DNA from: Cyclobacteriaceae bacterium
GTDB lineage: Bacteria; Bacteroidota; Bacteroidia; Cytophagales; Cyclobacteriaceae
Length of the DNA stretch: 64,000 nucleotides
Assembly: GCA_019638255.1 (NCBI GenBank)
Contig: JAHBUD010000002.1
Coordinates: forward strand, 414,092 to 478,091
Direction: 5' to 3'
Below the pieces are notes generated by a model. That model saw nothing but the letters and a program-made list of their open reading frames with translations. It was not told the DNA's origin and did not search any database. The number at the start of each line of letters is the position of its first letter. Within the stretch, counting starts at the first letter, position 1. The position numbers and the translations under genes are program-made. Below are positions 8,083 to 16,514 of the stretch, in pieces.

Positions 8083-8157
8083 TCGGGGTGAGAAGATTCG
8101 AACTTCCGACCCCCACGTCCCTAACGTGGTGCGCTAACCGGGCTGCGCTACACCCCG
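8083..8157 (-). tRNA. tRNA-Pro, anticodon AGG
   Basis: The minus strand folds as a complete tRNA. The acceptor stem is CGGGGTG with CACCCCG and discriminator A, the D arm is GCGC...GCGC, the anticodon stem is CCACG with CGTGG around the loop TTAGGGA, and the T arm is GGAAG-TTCGAAT-CTTCT. The loop places A34-G35-G36, anticodon AGG, which reads CCU (proline). The acceptor stem is proline-like. CCA is not encoded (the next bases are CAA). An A at position 34 is unusual for a bacterial proline tRNA. A strong terminator follows. Confidence 0.9.
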
Positions 8158-8158
8158 A

Positions 8159-8621
8159 AAACTATTGTAAACCTCGAATACATTGCCGATTGGCCAGAAA
8201 AATCCTCAATCGGGCTGCAAGTATACTAAAAAGTATAGTTGACCTGAAACACCATCTAAAATTTGTCTAAAAAGTGCTGGCTTAACAGCGGTATCAGTAC
8301 CATTCAGCAAAGCACCAGTCACCAGGCATGCCAAAGTTCGTTTAATCTTGATGCTACTTCTCTTGTATGATGCTGCAATAGAAGAAAAAGGAAGCTAAAG
8401 AAGCGAATGTCTGATATTTGAAAATCAAATTGCATAGCACATCAGTCATTAGTGTGAAGAATATTCAAATGAAATCATTCATCTATACTGAATACTTTTT
8501 TAACTGATGATCATAAATAATAAACGATCATCACTGCACTTACTTAATCTTAACTAACATCATCATGACTGATGGAGCAAAAATTGTAAAATAGGTCCGA
8601 CTGAATTATTTAGTCGAAAAT
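8159..8621. other. Intergenic stretch with little recognisable content
   Basis: About 460 bases between the tRNA and the promoter of the Lys/Ala peptide contain no supported gene on either strand. The only structure noted is an 8-bp inverted repeat, TGATGATC at 8505-8512 and GATCATCA at 8526-8533, with a 13-base spacer. It could be a regulatory site for the downstream micro-gene or chance. Confidence 0.4.
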
Positions 8622-8652
8622 TTTGCAAATTCAAAATGAAGTAGTACCTTAG
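8622..8652 (+). promoter_or_regulatory. Promoter of the Lys/Ala peptide gene
   Basis: TTTG at 8622-8625, a 19-base spacer, then TACCTTAG at 8645-8652. Only one base differs from the TTTG-N19-TAnnTTTG consensus. Predicted transcription begins near 8658, about 35 bases before the ATG. Confidence 0.6.
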
Positions 8653-8692
8653 ATGAGTTTTAAATAAATGTTTAACTAAAAATCAAAACGCT

Positions 8693-8770
8693 ATGGCAAA
8701 GAAAGCGAAAAAAGCAGCGAAGAAAAAAGTAGCTAAGAAAGCTAAGAAGGCTGCAAAGAAAAAGAAGTAA
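8693..8770 (+). CDS. 25-residue lysine/alanine peptide, histone H1 tail-like
   Basis: A 26-codon frame reads MAKKAKKAAKKKVAKKAKKA and then AKKKK. Apart from Met and one Val it contains only Lys and Ala. The composition resembles the AKKA repeats of bacterial histone H1-like (Hc1-type) and eukaryotic H1 tails, which bind DNA without a fold. Codons vary between synonyms (GCA, GCG, GCT; AAA, AAG), which argues against simple slippage of one short repeat. A good promoter lies upstream and a perfect terminator downstream, so this is a self-contained transcription unit. DNA or RNA binding is inference from charge. Confidence 0.65.
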   Translation: MAKKAKKAAKKKVAKKAKKAAKKKK

Positions 8771-8797
8771 TTGAAGTTGATGGAAACATCAACAAAC

Positions 8798-8828
8798 AAA
8801 AAAAGCTGATCGATGATCAGCTTTTTTT
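8798..8828. terminator. Bidirectional terminator, Lys/Ala gene and mutase operon
   Basis: A perfect 14-bp stem (AAAAAAAGCTGATC, 8798-8811, with 8815-8828) has a 3-base loop. Seven Ts follow on each strand. It serves both the plus-strand micro-gene ending at 8770 and the minus-strand operon ending at 8847. Confidence 0.85.
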
Positions 8829-8846
8829 ATTTCCACTCAACGTAAT

Positions 8847-11009
8847 TCAATCACCTTTCAAGATGCTTGTTACCTTGTTCAAAATAATTTTTGCTGCATG
8901 CGGTATTTTAGTTCCTGGGCCGAATACAGCAGCCACACCTTTTTCATAAAGGAAATCGTAATCCTTCTTCGGAATCACCCCGCCTGCAATCACCAGAATA
9001 TCTTCCCGTTTCAACCGTTTAAGTTCTTCAATCAGCTTGGGAATCAATGTTTTATGACCAGCCGCAAGGGATGATGCCCCTACAATATGAACGTCATTTT
9101 CAACGGCCTGACGGGCTACTTCCTCTGGGGTTTGAAAGAGCGGACCGATATCAACATCAAAACCCATGTCCGCAAAAGATGTGGCGATTACTTTCGCTCC
9201 ACGATCATGACCGTCCTGCCCCATCTTCGCCACGAGTATCCGCGGACGTCTTCCATCGAGTTTGGCAAACTCATCGGTAAGCTTTTGCACTTCCCTGAAG
9301 TCATCATCTTCTCCCCGTTGTTGAGAATAAACTCCGGAGATTGTTCGTATGGTGGCCTTGTGTCGTCCAAAATGTTTTTCCATGGCATCCGAAATCTCAC
9401 CTAAGGTAGCACGTTTTCGCGCAGCATCAATGGCAAGCGCAAGCAGGTTACCTTCGCCTGTTCGGGCACATTCTGCCAACGCGTGGAGTGAATCTTCCAC
9501 GCCTTGCTGGTCGCGTTCGTCTTTCATTTTTTTCAATCGTTCAACCTGCGATTTCAGCACGGCAGTGTTATCAACCTCCAGGGTTTCAATATCGGAAGCT
9601 TCACCGCTGATGAATTTATTTACACCTACTAAAACATCTCTTCCTGAATCAATGCGCGCTTGCTTTCGTGCAGCGGCTTCTTCTATACGCATTTTTGGAA
9701 TACCCGTTTCAATGGCTTTAACCATACCACCAAGCGATTCAATCTCTTCCAAGTGCTTCCACGCCTTCTCCACAAGTTCCTTCGTGAGGGACTCTACATA
9801 GTACGATCCACCAAAAGGATCGACCACGCGAGTCATGTTGGTTTCATCCTGTATGAACAGTTGAGTGTTCCGTGCGATGCGGGCAGAAAAGTCGCTGGGA
9901 AGTGCGATGGCTTCATCCAACGCATTGGTGTGCAGCGATTGCGTATGCCCACAGGCCGCTGCCATAGCTTCAATACAGGTGCGTGCTACGTTATTAAATG
10001 GATCCTGCTCACTCAAACTCCAACCTGAAGTTTGACTGTGGGTGCGCAGGGCCATTGATTTGGCATCTTTCGGATTAAAATCCTTAACAATTTTCGACCA
10101 CAACAACCGACCTGCACGCAGCTTGGCTACCTCCATAAAAAAGTTCATGCCAATGGCCCAAAAAAACGAGAGTCTTGGAGCAAACTCATCGATTGACAAA
10201 CCGGATTCAATGCCCGTGCGTAGGTATGCCAAACCATTTGCGAGCGTATAAGCAAGCTCAATATCCGCAGTGGCACCGGCCTCCTGCATATGGTATCCCG
10301 ATATGGAAATGGAATTGAACTTCGGCATGTACTGACTGGTGAACCGGAAAATATCACCAATGATGCGCATGGATGGTGCAGGCGGATAGATGTACGTGTT
10401 CCGCACCATAAACTCTTTCAAGATGTCATTCTGAATCGTTCCACTGAGCTTATCCAGCGATACCCCCTGCTCTTCAGCCGCCACGATGTAGAACGCCATG
10501 ATGGGAATTACAGCACCATTCATGGTCATGGAAACTGACATTTTATCCAGCGGTATCTGATCGAACAGGATTTTCATGTCCAATACCGAATCAATGGCTA
10601 CACCGGCTTTGCCGACATCGCCCACCACGCGCGGATGATCGGAATCGTAACCCCGGTGTGTTGCCAGGTCAAAAGCAACGGATAGACCCATCTGACCGGC
10701 CGCCAGATTCCTGCGATAAAAGGCATTTGACTCCTCGGCTGTAGAATATCCGGCATATTGGCGAATCGTCCACGGACGGGTTACGTACATGGTTGAATAC
10801 GGACCCCGCAGATAAGGCGGTATGCCGGCAGCAAAGTGAACGTGTTCGGCATTCTTTATATCGGTTGAGGTATAGCCGTTCTTAACCATAATTCCCTCAG
10901 CTGTAGCATGCGACTCAGTCTTTAACTTTTTGCTTTCAATTCTAGCCGGATACTTCTTTATATCGAGTGTTGAAAAGTCTGGTTTCATTTTGCTTCCTGT
11001 TAAAGCCAA
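8847..11009 (-). CDS. mutB: Methylmalonyl-CoA mutase, catalytic (large) subunit
   Basis: A 720-residue adenosylcobalamin enzyme interconverting succinyl-CoA and (R)-methylmalonyl-CoA. The N-terminal TIM-barrel catalytic domain includes PWTIRQYAGYSTAEESN and the substrate region RTHSQTSGWSL. The C-terminal B12-binding domain begins near residue 588 and carries the DxHxxG cobalt-ligand motif in GQDGHDRGAKV (His at about 600) and the later AGGVIPKKD. The length is normal. It is the last gene of the operon and overlaps the end of mutA by 10 bases. A second Met at codon 8 (MKPDFSTL, start 10988) is an alternative that removes the overlap. Confidence 0.97.
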   Translation of the reverse strand: MALTGSKMKPDFSTLDIKKYPARIESKKLKTESHATAEGIMVKNGYTSTDIKNAEHVHFAAGIPPYLRGPYSTMYVTRPWTIRQYAGYSTAEESNAFYRRNLAAGQMGLSVAFDLATHRGYDSDHPRVVGDVGKAGVAIDSVLDMKILFDQIPLDKMSVSMTMNGAVIPIMAFYIVAAEEQGVSLDKLSGTIQNDILKEFMVRNTYIYPPAPSMRIIGDIFRFTSQYMPKFNSISISGYHMQEAGATADIELAYTLANGLAYLRTGIESGLSIDEFAPRLSFFWAIGMNFFMEVAKLRAGRLLWSKIVKDFNPKDAKSMALRTHSQTSGWSLSEQDPFNNVARTCIEAMAAACGHTQSLHTNALDEAIALPSDFSARIARNTQLFIQDETNMTRVVDPFGGSYYVESLTKELVEKAWKHLEEIESLGGMVKAIETGIPKMRIEEAAARKQARIDSGRDVLVGVNKFISGEASDIETLEVDNTAVLKSQVERLKKMKDERDQQGVEDSLHALAECARTGEGNLLALAIDAARKRATLGEISDAMEKHFGRHKATIRTISGVYSQQRGEDDDFREVQKLTDEFAKLDGRRPRILVAKMGQDGHDRGAKVIATSFADMGFDVDIGPLFQTPEEVARQAVENDVHIVGASSLAAGHKTLIPKLIEELKRLKREDILVIAGGVIPKKDYDFLYEKGVAAVFGPGTKIPHAAKIILNKVTSILKGD

Positions 11010-12835
11010 TTATTGATTTTGTCGATGGGTGAAATCTTACCCTGCACAGCGCGTAAAACCTCTACAGCATTTGATTTAATGTGGATGTTAAAGTCTAAGC
11101 CTGCCGCTTGCAAGGTTTCAATCAATGCTGGAGGATTGCCGGCCAATACAATCAATTTATCAACACCACTTTTTCGGAAATGCTTTACTACTGCTTCGGC
11201 AGAAGCCACGTAATCATCGTCTGACGCACAAAGTACAATAACATCAGCATCGCTGGCGATGGCAGCATCCACTCCGGTAATCGGATCTTCATGATAGTGC
11301 TCGGCTGCAACAAATCCACCTGCTGCAAAGAAATTCTGTGAAAAAGCTACCCGTGCTTTTCGCATGGCCAGGTTACCAAAAGCCAACAAATAAACCTGGG
11401 GTGCCTTGCCTGTGCGAACACTGAAGCTGGCTATTTGCTGACGAAGTTTTTCAAAACTTAGCGTTGCATGCTGTGGCACCAATGCACCATCCTTTGCTGT
11501 TGAGCTTTTCTTATTCGCAGCTTTAAATTCTTCCGATGGATTTGCATATTGATTCACACCCACATAAACCTGCTTCCGGATCTCGACATCCTGAAGTTTT
11601 TTGATACGTATAGCTTCTATTTCCTTTTGGATTTCTCCCTGCTCAAATGCCCTGATGAAGCCACCCTTTTGTTCGATAGCTTTAAATAAATCCAACGCAC
11701 TTTCATACAACAGATGCGTAAGTATTTCTACATAATAGGCTCCGCCCGCTGGATCTGAAACCTGATCAAAATAGGATTCAGCTTTCAGGATGTTAGAAAC
11801 ATTAAGCGACATACGCATACTAAACTCATCCGGAGCAGTAGCCGAAGCATTATGCGGTATAACCTGCAACGCATCGCAACCCCCGGTAACGGCAGCCATT
11901 GCTTCGGTGGTGTTGCGTAGCATGTTGGTAAAGGCATCGCAAGATGATTTCGACCAGACTGAACTGGTGGACAAAATACTTGTATGAAAAAAGTCGATAC
12001 CGTATTGATTCAATAGCGTTGCCAACAATGCCCTTACAGTTCGCAACTTGGCCATCTCAAAAAAGTAATCGCCATTGATGGCCAGGCATAATTGAATTTC
12101 CTTAAGGATGTCTTCTGCCTTAATGCCCTCATCCGAAAGCTGATCGGTATAAGCCACAATTTTATTCAGCAGAAAAGCCAGTTCCTGTGTGGTATTGCTG
12201 CCCGAATCAACAAACGCATTGGCGTGTATTGCCAATCCCCTTAAACCCGGGCATTGCCTGGTAATCAGCAATTGGCTGGCTAATGCTTTGATTACAGATA
12301 CGGATGGCTTTTCTTCTCCGGTAATCCACTGTTCCAGTACATCACAATCAACAAATCCATGAATTGCATTGAAATCAATTCCTCGTTTGCCGATATAACC
12401 TAAATACGATTTTACAAACTCCGGATCGGGTGTTGGAAGTCGAAATGAAACATGTAATGCCGTGAGATCAATCTGTGATAAAACCTCTTCGAACTTGAAG
12501 CCAGTCGAACCATTTACAATAAATAGCAATCCATCCGCTCCCTGTTGAACCGAACGTTCGGCCAATGCCTTCGTTACAGATGAGGATCCTGCAGGAATTT
12601 CTGAATAATTAATCCATGCGCTTTCGGGGCGTTGCACCGTCTGAGCAAATGCAGTGAATTCAGCTATGGATTGAATGTCTTCCGCTGTATAGAATGGCTG
12701 AACGGAAAACCCTTCATAGGTATTCCACACCAGTTTTTTTGTGAAATCTGCTCCTTTCAAATCCTGCACAGCCTTCTCAACCCACTGCTGTCGGGATACG
12801 GGAGGAAAATCGGAGAAAATATGTTGTTTACTCAT
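11000..12835 (-). CDS. mutA: Methylmalonyl-CoA mutase, small subunit
   Basis: A 611-residue homologue of MutB with the same two-domain layout. The barrel region aligns (AFTNMLRNTTEAMAAVTGGCDALQ), but the C-terminal B12-like domain has RKARVAFSQNFFAAGGF where MutB has DxHxxG, so it cannot ligate cobalamin. This is the known state of the non-catalytic alpha/small subunit in heterodimeric bacterial mutases. It sits between the Na+ pump beta subunit (19 bases upstream) and mutB (overlapping), consistent with cotranslation of the heterodimer. Confidence 0.95.
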   Translation of the reverse strand: MSKQHIFSDFPPVSRQQWVEKAVQDLKGADFTKKLVWNTYEGFSVQPFYTAEDIQSIAEFTAFAQTVQRPESAWINYSEIPAGSSSVTKALAERSVQQGADGLLFIVNGSTGFKFEEVLSQIDLTALHVSFRLPTPDPEFVKSYLGYIGKRGIDFNAIHGFVDCDVLEQWITGEEKPSVSVIKALASQLLITRQCPGLRGLAIHANAFVDSGSNTTQELAFLLNKIVAYTDQLSDEGIKAEDILKEIQLCLAINGDYFFEMAKLRTVRALLATLLNQYGIDFFHTSILSTSSVWSKSSCDAFTNMLRNTTEAMAAVTGGCDALQVIPHNASATAPDEFSMRMSLNVSNILKAESYFDQVSDPAGGAYYVEILTHLLYESALDLFKAIEQKGGFIRAFEQGEIQKEIEAIRIKKLQDVEIRKQVYVGVNQYANPSEEFKAANKKSSTAKDGALVPQHATLSFEKLRQQIASFSVRTGKAPQVYLLAFGNLAMRKARVAFSQNFFAAGGFVAAEHYHEDPITGVDAAIASDADVIVLCASDDDYVASAEAVVKHFRKSGVDKLIVLAGNPPALIETLQAAGLDFNIHIKSNAVEVLRAVQGKISPIDKINNWL

Positions 12836-12854
12836 AATCTAATTTATCGTGTGC

Positions 12855-14129
12855 CTAACCTAAAAAACTCAGCAATATACCTGCTGCTACCGCACTACCG
12901 ATAACACCTGAAACATTGGGCGCCATGGCGTGCATAAGGAGATGATTATTTTTATCATACTTTTGACCCATTAACTGCACTACGCGTGCACTATCGGGTA
13001 CTGCCGAAACGCCTGCCGCACCAATCAACGGATTGATTTTATTATCGCCCCGAAGAAATATATTCATGAATTTAGCAAATAAAACTCCACCGGCTGTAGC
13101 CACAATAAATGAGGCTGCGCCCAGCATAAATATTTTAATTGATACCCATGTAAGAAATACATCGGCTTGGGTGGAGGCCCCTACTGTAACGCCCAGTAAA
13201 ATCGTAACGATGTCAATCATTTTAGTGCGTGCTGTTTCAGCCAAGCGTTCGGTGCGCCCTGATTCTTTCAACAAGTTGCCGAAAAACAGCATACCCAACA
13301 ACGGAAGTGCCGAAGGAGAAATAAAAGTGGTGAGCAACAACCCGATAATCGGGAAAATGATTTTCTCAGTTTTGGAAACCACCCGTGGGGGTTTCATGCG
13401 AATAAGACGTTCATCTTTTCCGGTTAATAAGCGCATGATGGGCGGCTGAATTACCGGCACCAATGCCATGTAGGAATATGCTGCAATCGCAATGGGGCCA
13501 ATCAGGTTTTGGGTGCCCTTTAGACCATTTACCAATTTGGAAGAAATGAAGATAGCAGTTGGCCCATCAGCCCCACCAATAATTCCAATGGCTCCGGCTT
13601 CTGCCAGGTTAAAACCTAATAGTATCGCGCCAAAAAAAGTGAGGAACACTCCGATCTGCGCAGCAGCTCCCAATAAAATCAATTTAGGATTAGAGATGAG
13701 TGATGAAAAATCCGTCATCGCACCAATGCCCAGAAAAATCAACGGTGGATAGATTCCTTTAACCACACCAAAATAAAGGTAGTTGAGTACCGAGCCCGAC
13801 TCATAAATGCCAATCTGATTACCGCCAACAAAGGGTATGTTGCCGATAATGATTCCTGTACCAATCGGAATCAACAGCAAGGGTTCGTAATCGTATTTAA
13901 TCGCGAGCCAAATAAACACCAGGGCCACCACAATCATGATGACATTCCCTAGCATTACATTATAAAAGCCCGTATAGGACAAAAAGCGCTGTACACCGTT
14001 AATCGCCTGATCAATCAAGCTATTGGTACCAGCGGATTCAACTGCGGAGGATCCTTGAGAAAACACAAGCCCACTAATGGTAACCATAAGAATTACCGTG
14101 GCGATGAATGGAAATAATTTCTTAACCAT
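12855..14129 (-). CDS. Sodium-pumping decarboxylase, beta subunit (OadB/MmdB)
   Basis: A 424-residue membrane protein of the OadB/MmdB/GcdB family, which moves Na+ outward while decarboxylating carboxybiotin. Visible family features are an N-terminal membrane anchor, about ten further hydrophobic segments, the conserved loop GAMTDFSSLISNPKLILLGA, GGADGPTAIFISSKL with the Asp implicated in Na+ coupling, and the C-terminal motif GAAGVSAVPDSARVVQ. It follows the biotin carrier gene by 14 bases. An extra N-terminal stretch (about 60 residues) before the first conserved helix is common in Bacteroidota members. Confidence 0.93.
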   Translation of the reverse strand: MVKKLFPFIATVILMVTISGLVFSQGSSAVESAGTNSLIDQAINGVQRFLSYTGFYNVMLGNVIMIVVALVFIWLAIKYDYEPLLLIPIGTGIIIGNIPFVGGNQIGIYESGSVLNYLYFGVVKGIYPPLIFLGIGAMTDFSSLISNPKLILLGAAAQIGVFLTFFGAILLGFNLAEAGAIGIIGGADGPTAIFISSKLVNGLKGTQNLIGPIAIAAYSYMALVPVIQPPIMRLLTGKDERLIRMKPPRVVSKTEKIIFPIIGLLLTTFISPSALPLLGMLFFGNLLKESGRTERLAETARTKMIDIVTILLGVTVGASTQADVFLTWVSIKIFMLGAASFIVATAGGVLFAKFMNIFLRGDNKINPLIGAAGVSAVPDSARVVQLMGQKYDKNNHLLMHAMAPNVSGVIGSAVAAGILLSFLG

Positions 14130-14143
14130 AACCCGTAGACTAA

Positions 14144-14572
14144 CTATCCGATTTCCATTAATACATCGCCTTGCAAAACTGAATTGCCGGCCTGGGTGGT
14201 AATGGATACAACTTTACCAGAAGATTCCGCAAGAATAGTATTTTCCATTTTCATCGCTTCCAAGATAATTAACGGATCACCGGTTTTAACCGTATCCCCT
14301 ACATTCACGCGTACTTTTACAATTACACCCGGTAGCGGGGAAACAATTTTCTTGGGAACAGCCGTGTTGGTAATCGGTATTTCAACCTGTGTTGGCCGTG
14401 TACCACTTCGCACCAGTACAGGAGTTTTCGTGGCCTTTACTTCCTTCTCCATTTCAATGTGATAAGCTGAACCATTTACTTCTACTGTAATGGTGTTATC
14501 CTTAGCCTCTTTGATTTCCACATCGTAGGGATTACCGTTTATTTTTAGTTTGTAAGTCTTCATCGTGCTCAA
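14144..14572 (-). CDS. Biotin carboxyl carrier subunit of the decarboxylase
   Basis: A 142-residue protein. The C-terminal 75 residues form a biotinyl domain with LEAMKMENT; the biotin-accepting lysine is Lys108. The N-terminal part (KTYKLKINGNPYDVEI) is the short beta domain seen in OadA/MmdC-type carriers, joined by a Thr/Pro-rich linker. It carries CO2 as carboxybiotin from the carboxyltransferase to the membrane beta subunit. Its ATG overlaps the stop of the gamma subunit gene by 4 bases (ATGA). Confidence 0.93.
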   Translation of the reverse strand: MSTMKTYKLKINGNPYDVEIKEAKDNTITVEVNGSAYHIEMEKEVKATKTPVLVRSGTRPTQVEIPITNTAVPKKIVSPLPGVIVKVRVNVGDTVKTGDPLIILEAMKMENTILAESSGKVVSITTQAGNSVLQGDVLMEIG

Positions 14573-14934
14573 TATTTAAGGCCTGTGCGCAAGACCGTGT
14601 GTGTCGTATAAATTTTTGAACTCCATGGGGAATAGTCCTTAGGTGATTTACTGATCGTGATGATCGGATTCTCCAGATCGTGTGTTTCTTCCAGGTAGAG
14701 GTACACCGCAGCCGCCACCGCAGCAATTTCTTCTCCGCTCGAAACCTTCGCTGATTTTGTCTGTACTGCTTGTCCTTCTTCTTTACGCGACTTGCGCTTG
14801 ATCAGGTTAAAAACAAATGGCACAACATATTGAAAGAAAATAAACAGCAACAAAAGGGAGAAAAATACAATGAGTATACCCACCACCAAAATCACCAACC
14901 CATCATCAATATTAGCTAAGATCGAATCGTTCAT
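14569..14934 (-). CDS. OadG-like gamma/delta subunit of the sodium pump
   Basis: A 121-residue protein with one N-terminal membrane helix (GLVILVVGILIVFFSLLLLFIFF) followed by a charged, basic cytoplasmic segment and a C-terminal domain with EEIAAVAAAVYLYLEE. This is the OadG/MmdD plan, where the anchor holds the carboxyltransferase and biotin carrier at the beta subunit. The position between carboxyltransferase and carrier genes supports this. Sequence similarity in this family is always low, so the call depends on layout and context. Confidence 0.85.
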   Translation of the reverse strand: MNDSILANIDDGLVILVVGILIVFFSLLLLFIFFQYVVPFVFNLIKRKSRKEEGQAVQTKSAKVSSGEEIAAVAAAVYLYLEETHDLENPIITISKSPKDYSPWSSKIYTTHTVLRTGLKY

Positions 14935-14939
14935 GATTG

Positions 14940-16502
14940 TTAAAGTGGAATGTTCGAATGTTTCTTGGGTGGATTAACCTGCTTTTTGCTTGCTAATGCT
15001 TCCAGGGATCGGATAATCCTGAAACGTGTACTGCGCGGCTCTATAATGTCATCAATAAAACCAAACTTGGCCGCTTGGTACGGATTGGCAAACATGTCGG
15101 TATATTCTTCCTCCTTCTCGCGCAAAAATTTCACACGCTCCTCCTCGTCCGTAATTTGCGATAGCTTTCGGCTCTCCAGCACTTCAACTGCGCCACGGGC
15201 ACCCATCACGGCAATCTCAGCCGTAGGCCATGCATAATTTACATCACCCCGAAGTTGTTTACAGCCCATCACATCGTGTGCACCACCATACGATTTGCGC
15301 AAGGTGATGGTAATTTTCGGCACAGTGGCTTCGCCATAGGCAAACAGCAACTTGGCTCCATGCAATATTATACCGCCATATTCCTGACCACTACCCGGCA
15401 AAAATCCAGGCACATCAACAAACGTTACAATGGGAATATTGAATGAATCGCAGAAGCGAACAAACCGCGCTGCCTTGCGCGATGCGTTGATATCAAGAAC
15501 ACCCGCAAGGTACTTGGGCTGATTTGCTACGATGCCTACCGGGCGGCCGTTGTACCGCGCAAAACCAACTACGATATTCTTAGCGTAGTTGCGCTGAACC
15601 TCTACAAATTCATTTCCGTCCACGGTAGTGCGAATAACATCCTTAATGTTATAGGGCTTGTTTGCACTATCGGGTATAATTTCATTCAGGTTGTCATCCA
15701 ACCGGTCAATCGGATCATCATTCTTTAATATAGGTGGATCTTCCAGGTTATTCTGTGGCATATAGCTGAGTAACTTCCGGATGAGCAGAATGCCCTCTTG
15801 TTCTGATTCGGCCAGGAAATGCGAGACACCTGACTTTGTAGCGTGCACATGAGCACCACCCAAATCTTCCGTTGAGATAACTTCACCCGTAACAGTTTGC
15901 ACCACTTTAGGGCCGGTTACAAACATGTACGATGTATGTTCCGTCATCAGAATAAAATCGGTAAGCGCTGGCGAATAAACAGCACCACCTGCACATGGGC
16001 CAAAGATGGCCGATAGCTGCGGCACCAAGCCGGAAGCGAGAATGTTGCGCTGAAAAATCTCCGCATAACCCGCCAGGGATCGTACACCCTCCTGAATACG
16101 CGCACCACCGGAATCGTTTAAACCGATGATGGGAGCACCAACTTTCATGGCTTCATCCATCACCTTGCAAATTTTCAAGGCAAACGTTTCTGACAGTGAG
16201 CCACCAAACACGGTGAAGTCTTGTGAATAAACATAAATGACACGACCATCAATTGTTCCTCTGCCGGTAATTACACCATCGGTGTAATACTTTTCTTTAT
16301 CGAGGCCAAAAGAAAATGTGCGGTGCATCACAAACATATCGTACTCCTCGAAACTGCCTTCATCCAACAACAGTTCGATGCGTTCGCGTGCCGTTAACTT
16401 TCCTTTTTGATGCTGGGAATCAATTCGCTTTTGTCCGCCTCCCAACCGGGCTTCGTTTCTCCGTTCAACAAGTTGCCGGATTTTTTCGTTGTTTACTGAC
16501 AT
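14940..16502 (-). CDS. mmdA: Methylmalonyl-CoA decarboxylase carboxyltransferase (alpha) subunit
   Basis: A 520-residue acyl-CoA carboxyltransferase with two crotonase-like halves. Recognisable segments are RERIELLLDEGSFEEYD, the oxyanion-hole loop LNDSGGARIQEGVRSLAGYA, and in the second half VDVPGFLPGSGQEYGGI and KSYGGAHDVMGCK. The family covers PccB and MmdA. The missing biotin carboxylase and the adjacent OadB and OadG genes favour methylmalonyl-CoA decarboxylase coupled to Na+ export. Reverse use as a carboxylase cannot be excluded from sequence. Confidence 0.92.
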   Translation of the reverse strand: MSVNNEKIRQLVERRNEARLGGGQKRIDSQHQKGKLTARERIELLLDEGSFEEYDMFVMHRTFSFGLDKEKYYTDGVITGRGTIDGRVIYVYSQDFTVFGGSLSETFALKICKVMDEAMKVGAPIIGLNDSGGARIQEGVRSLAGYAEIFQRNILASGLVPQLSAIFGPCAGGAVYSPALTDFILMTEHTSYMFVTGPKVVQTVTGEVISTEDLGGAHVHATKSGVSHFLAESEQEGILLIRKLLSYMPQNNLEDPPILKNDDPIDRLDDNLNEIIPDSANKPYNIKDVIRTTVDGNEFVEVQRNYAKNIVVGFARYNGRPVGIVANQPKYLAGVLDINASRKAARFVRFCDSFNIPIVTFVDVPGFLPGSGQEYGGIILHGAKLLFAYGEATVPKITITLRKSYGGAHDVMGCKQLRGDVNYAWPTAEIAVMGARGAVEVLESRKLSQITDEEERVKFLREKEEEYTDMFANPYQAAKFGFIDDIIEPRSTRFRIIRSLEALASKKQVNPPKKHSNIPL

Positions 16503-16514
16503 ATCATTCTTGAT

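Noticed and set aside
8088..8270. 60-residue plus-strand frame starting within the tRNA
   Set aside because: Its first third is the reverse complement of tRNA-Pro, so it is not a gene.
8083..8700. tRNA as an integration site for a mobile element
   Set aside because: I saw no repeated tRNA 3' end, integrase or phage-like gene on either side.
9349..9801. 150-residue plus-strand frame inside mutB
   Set aside because: It is antisense to a strongly conserved enzyme; the composition is Ser/Arg-rich with no domain, typical of a shadow frame.
14940..16502. Carboxyltransferase as propionyl-CoA carboxylase beta subunit
   Set aside because: No biotin carboxylase in the cluster, and OadB- and OadG-type genes are adjacent, which fits the Na+-pumping decarboxylase better. 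Not fully excluded.
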